From Paracoccaceae bacterium (GTDB lineage Bacteria; Pseudomonadota; Alphaproteobacteria; Rhodobacterales; Rhodobacteraceae): a stretch of 6,964 nt of DNA. The stretch spans positions 1 through 6,964 of the forward strand of contig JALSHK010000009.1 in assembly GCA_026982275.1 (NCBI GenBank), in the 5' to 3' direction. The translations under genes and the position numbers were made by a program. Positions 5,941 through 6,964 of this stretch are shown here, piece after piece (within the stretch, counting starts at the first letter, position 1; the number at the start of each line of letters is the position of its first letter). The notes beneath the pieces are model-generated. The model ran no database searches and was not told the origin of the DNA. It worked only from the letters and a program-made list of their open reading frames with translations.

Positions 5941-6736
5941 CAGGGTGCGGATAATTGCTGAACCAGCCGCCCACAACCTTGGCCACCCGCGCATTGGGGT
6001 CTTCGCGCTCGGTTTTGGCCAGAATCGCCTCGGCATAGCTATCGGCGCTATCCTTGGGGCGATAGCCGATATGGCCGGCCATGGCATTGCTCACACAGGC
6101 GCGGGCATTGTCAGAGGTGCCATAAATCACCGAATAGGCAACGCGCGGCGCGATCATCGCCGCCTCTGTCAGCCGCACGCAATCGGCAAAGCTGAGCCAG
6201 CTCCAGAGCATGCGGCGGTCGGCTGGCTCCGGAAAGCACGAGCAGATCCGCAGGTTAACGCTCTCGATCCCCCATTTATCCCAGTATAGGCTGCCCAGAT
6301 CCTCGATAAAGCATTTGGTCATGCCATAAAATGTATCTGGCCGGTGGCGGCCTTCGGTATCGGGGAGGCTGTCTACATCGGCCATGCCGACCGCATGGAT
6401 CGAGCTGGCATAGACCACGCGTTTGGCCCCGTGCAGCCGCGCGCCCTCATACATATGATAAGCGGCGGGCAGGGTATCTGTCATGATTTCATCAAAGCTC
6501 TGCTCGCGCGGGACACCGGCAAAATGCAGGATGATATCCACGTCTTTGGTGATCTCCAGCGCCGCTTCGCGGTCTGAAAGGTCCATCACGATCAGCTCTT
6601 CGCCCGGGGCCGCTTCGCCCATTTCCACCCGGTCCACCAGCCGCATATGGGTGGTCAGGTGCTTGAGATTATTGCGAAGCTCGGTGCCTAGGCTGCCAGC
6701 GGCGCCAGTGATCAGGATACGGTTGAATTCGGGCAT
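5927..6736 (-). CDS. NAD-dependent epimerase/dehydratase family protein, uronate dehydrogenase-like
   Basis: A 269-residue extended short-chain dehydrogenase of the cytosol. The Rossmann loop is ITGAAGSLG (9-17) with G11, G14 and G17, and Asp35 after strand 2 suggests NAD over NADP. The catalytic set is Ser111/Ser112, Tyr137 and Lys141 (YGMTK). The segment YGMTKCFIEDLGSLYWDKWG...RICSCFPEPADRRML (137-177) and the length match Agrobacterium-type uronate dehydrogenase, which oxidises galacturonate or glucuronate to the aldarolactone. One difference stands out: the family's S-S-N-H motif reads S-S-I-H (111-114), replacing a residue thought to touch the substrate, so the true substrate may not be a uronate. 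The start is firm: AAGAGG (6747-6742) lies 5 nt before the ATG. The TPP enzyme gene ends one base upstream, and the flavoenzyme gene overlaps its end by 14 nt. Confidence 0.86.
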   Translation of the reverse strand: MPEFNRILITGAAGSLGTELRNNLKHLTTHMRLVDRVEMGEAAPGEELIVMDLSDREAALEITKDVDIILHFAGVPREQSFDEIMTDTLPAAYHMYEGARLHGAKRVVYASSIHAVGMADVDSLPDTEGRHRPDTFYGMTKCFIEDLGSLYWDKWGIESVNLRICSCFPEPADRRMLWSWLSFADCVRLTEAAMIAPRVAYSVIYGTSDNARACVSNAMAGHIGYRPKDSADSYAEAILAKTEREDPNARVAKVVGGWFSNYPHPDEAE

Positions 6737-6737
6737 G

Positions 6738-6964
6738 TTAACCTCTTATCTGTGAAAGGGTGGCTTTGGGGGTGATGAATTCGGGGTCCACCACCAGCTC
6801 GATCAGCGCGCCGGTAGCGGAGGCCGCAGCGCGGGCAAAAGCGGCGGGGAAATCGGCGGTTTTGGTGATTTTTTCGCTATGAAAACCATAGGCTTTGGCG
6901 ATGGCGACAAAATCGGGGTTTTCGATATCGGTGAAGCTGGTGCGGTGGGGGTATTCGCGCTCCT
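6738..6964 (-). CDS. Thiamine-pyrophosphate-dependent enzyme (acetolactate synthase-like), C-terminal part
   Basis: Only the last 74 codons are in the window; the gene runs off the right edge. The visible end reads EREYPHRTSFTDIENPDFVAIAKAYGFHSEKI, then TADFPAAFARA, and ends in GALIELVVDPEFITPKATLSQIRG. This is the typical C-terminus of the TPP-binding domain in acetolactate-synthase/benzoylformate-decarboxylase-type enzymes. The conserved pieces are NPDFVAIAKAYG, just after the TPP-magnesium motif that must lie outside the window, and LIELVVDPE-x-ITP. Such enzymes make or break C-C bonds next to a keto group. The stop codon TAA is one base before the next ATG, and the end of this gene carries that gene's Shine-Dalgarno, so it is the upstream member of the operon. 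The exact reaction cannot be told from this fragment. Confidence 0.83.
   Translation of the reverse strand, partial: EREYPHRTSFTDIENPDFVAIAKAYGFHSEKITKTADFPAAFARAAASATGALIELVVDPEFITPKATLSQIRG

Noticed and set aside
5173..6289. Plus-strand open frames of about 190-210 codons opposite the flavoenzyme and dehydrogenase genes
   Set aside because: They are rich in Arg, Ala, Pro and His, with no domain pattern, and mirror genes with complete catalytic motifs.

Overview
The window looks like ordinary chromosomal DNA from a GC-rich alphaproteobacterium, most likely of the Rhodobacter/Roseobacter group. This rests on dense short-spaced genes, GC-biased third codon positions, an alphaproteobacterial-type HspQ, and gene families common in that group. 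The lineage is inferred from protein style, not from a database search. I see no rRNA, tRNA, CRISPR array, insertion sequence, phage gene or plasmid function.

Layout. At the left edge is the N-terminal part of hspQ on the minus strand, divergent from an AEC-family transporter gene on the plus strand. The 80-base gap between them holds plausible promoters for both. Next on the plus strand is a small lipoprotein with a lytic-transglycosylase-like (SLT) domain. It converges on the minus-strand pair znuC-znuB, and the 106-base gap between lies an imperfect inverted repeat. Upstream of znuC are a 20-bp palindrome close to the start codon and a strong intrinsic terminator that closes the next operon.

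The right half is one tight minus-strand operon of at least five genes. In transcription order it reads: a thiamine-pyrophosphate enzyme (only its C-terminus is in the window), an NAD-dependent short-chain dehydrogenase resembling uronate dehydrogenase, a FOXRED1-like FAD-dependent oxidoreductase, a GNAT acetyltransferase, and a peroxidase-related carboxymuconolactone-decarboxylase/AhpD-fold protein. The junctions are a 1-nt gap, a 14-nt overlap, a 4-nt ATGA overlap and a 4-nt gap, so translation is probably coupled. The operon ends at the terminator at 3446-3490.

How the genes may work together. ZnuC and ZnuB form the ATPase and permease of a zinc importer whose binding protein ZnuA and regulator Zur are not beside them here. 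The five-gene operon has the make-up of a catabolic or redox pathway (C-C bond chemistry by the TPP enzyme, NAD-linked oxidation of a sugar acid or similar alcohol, flavin-linked oxidation of an amine or amino acid), but the substrate cannot be read from the sequence. This operon is the best candidate in the window for undescribed biology. Everything else is recognisable housekeeping or transport.
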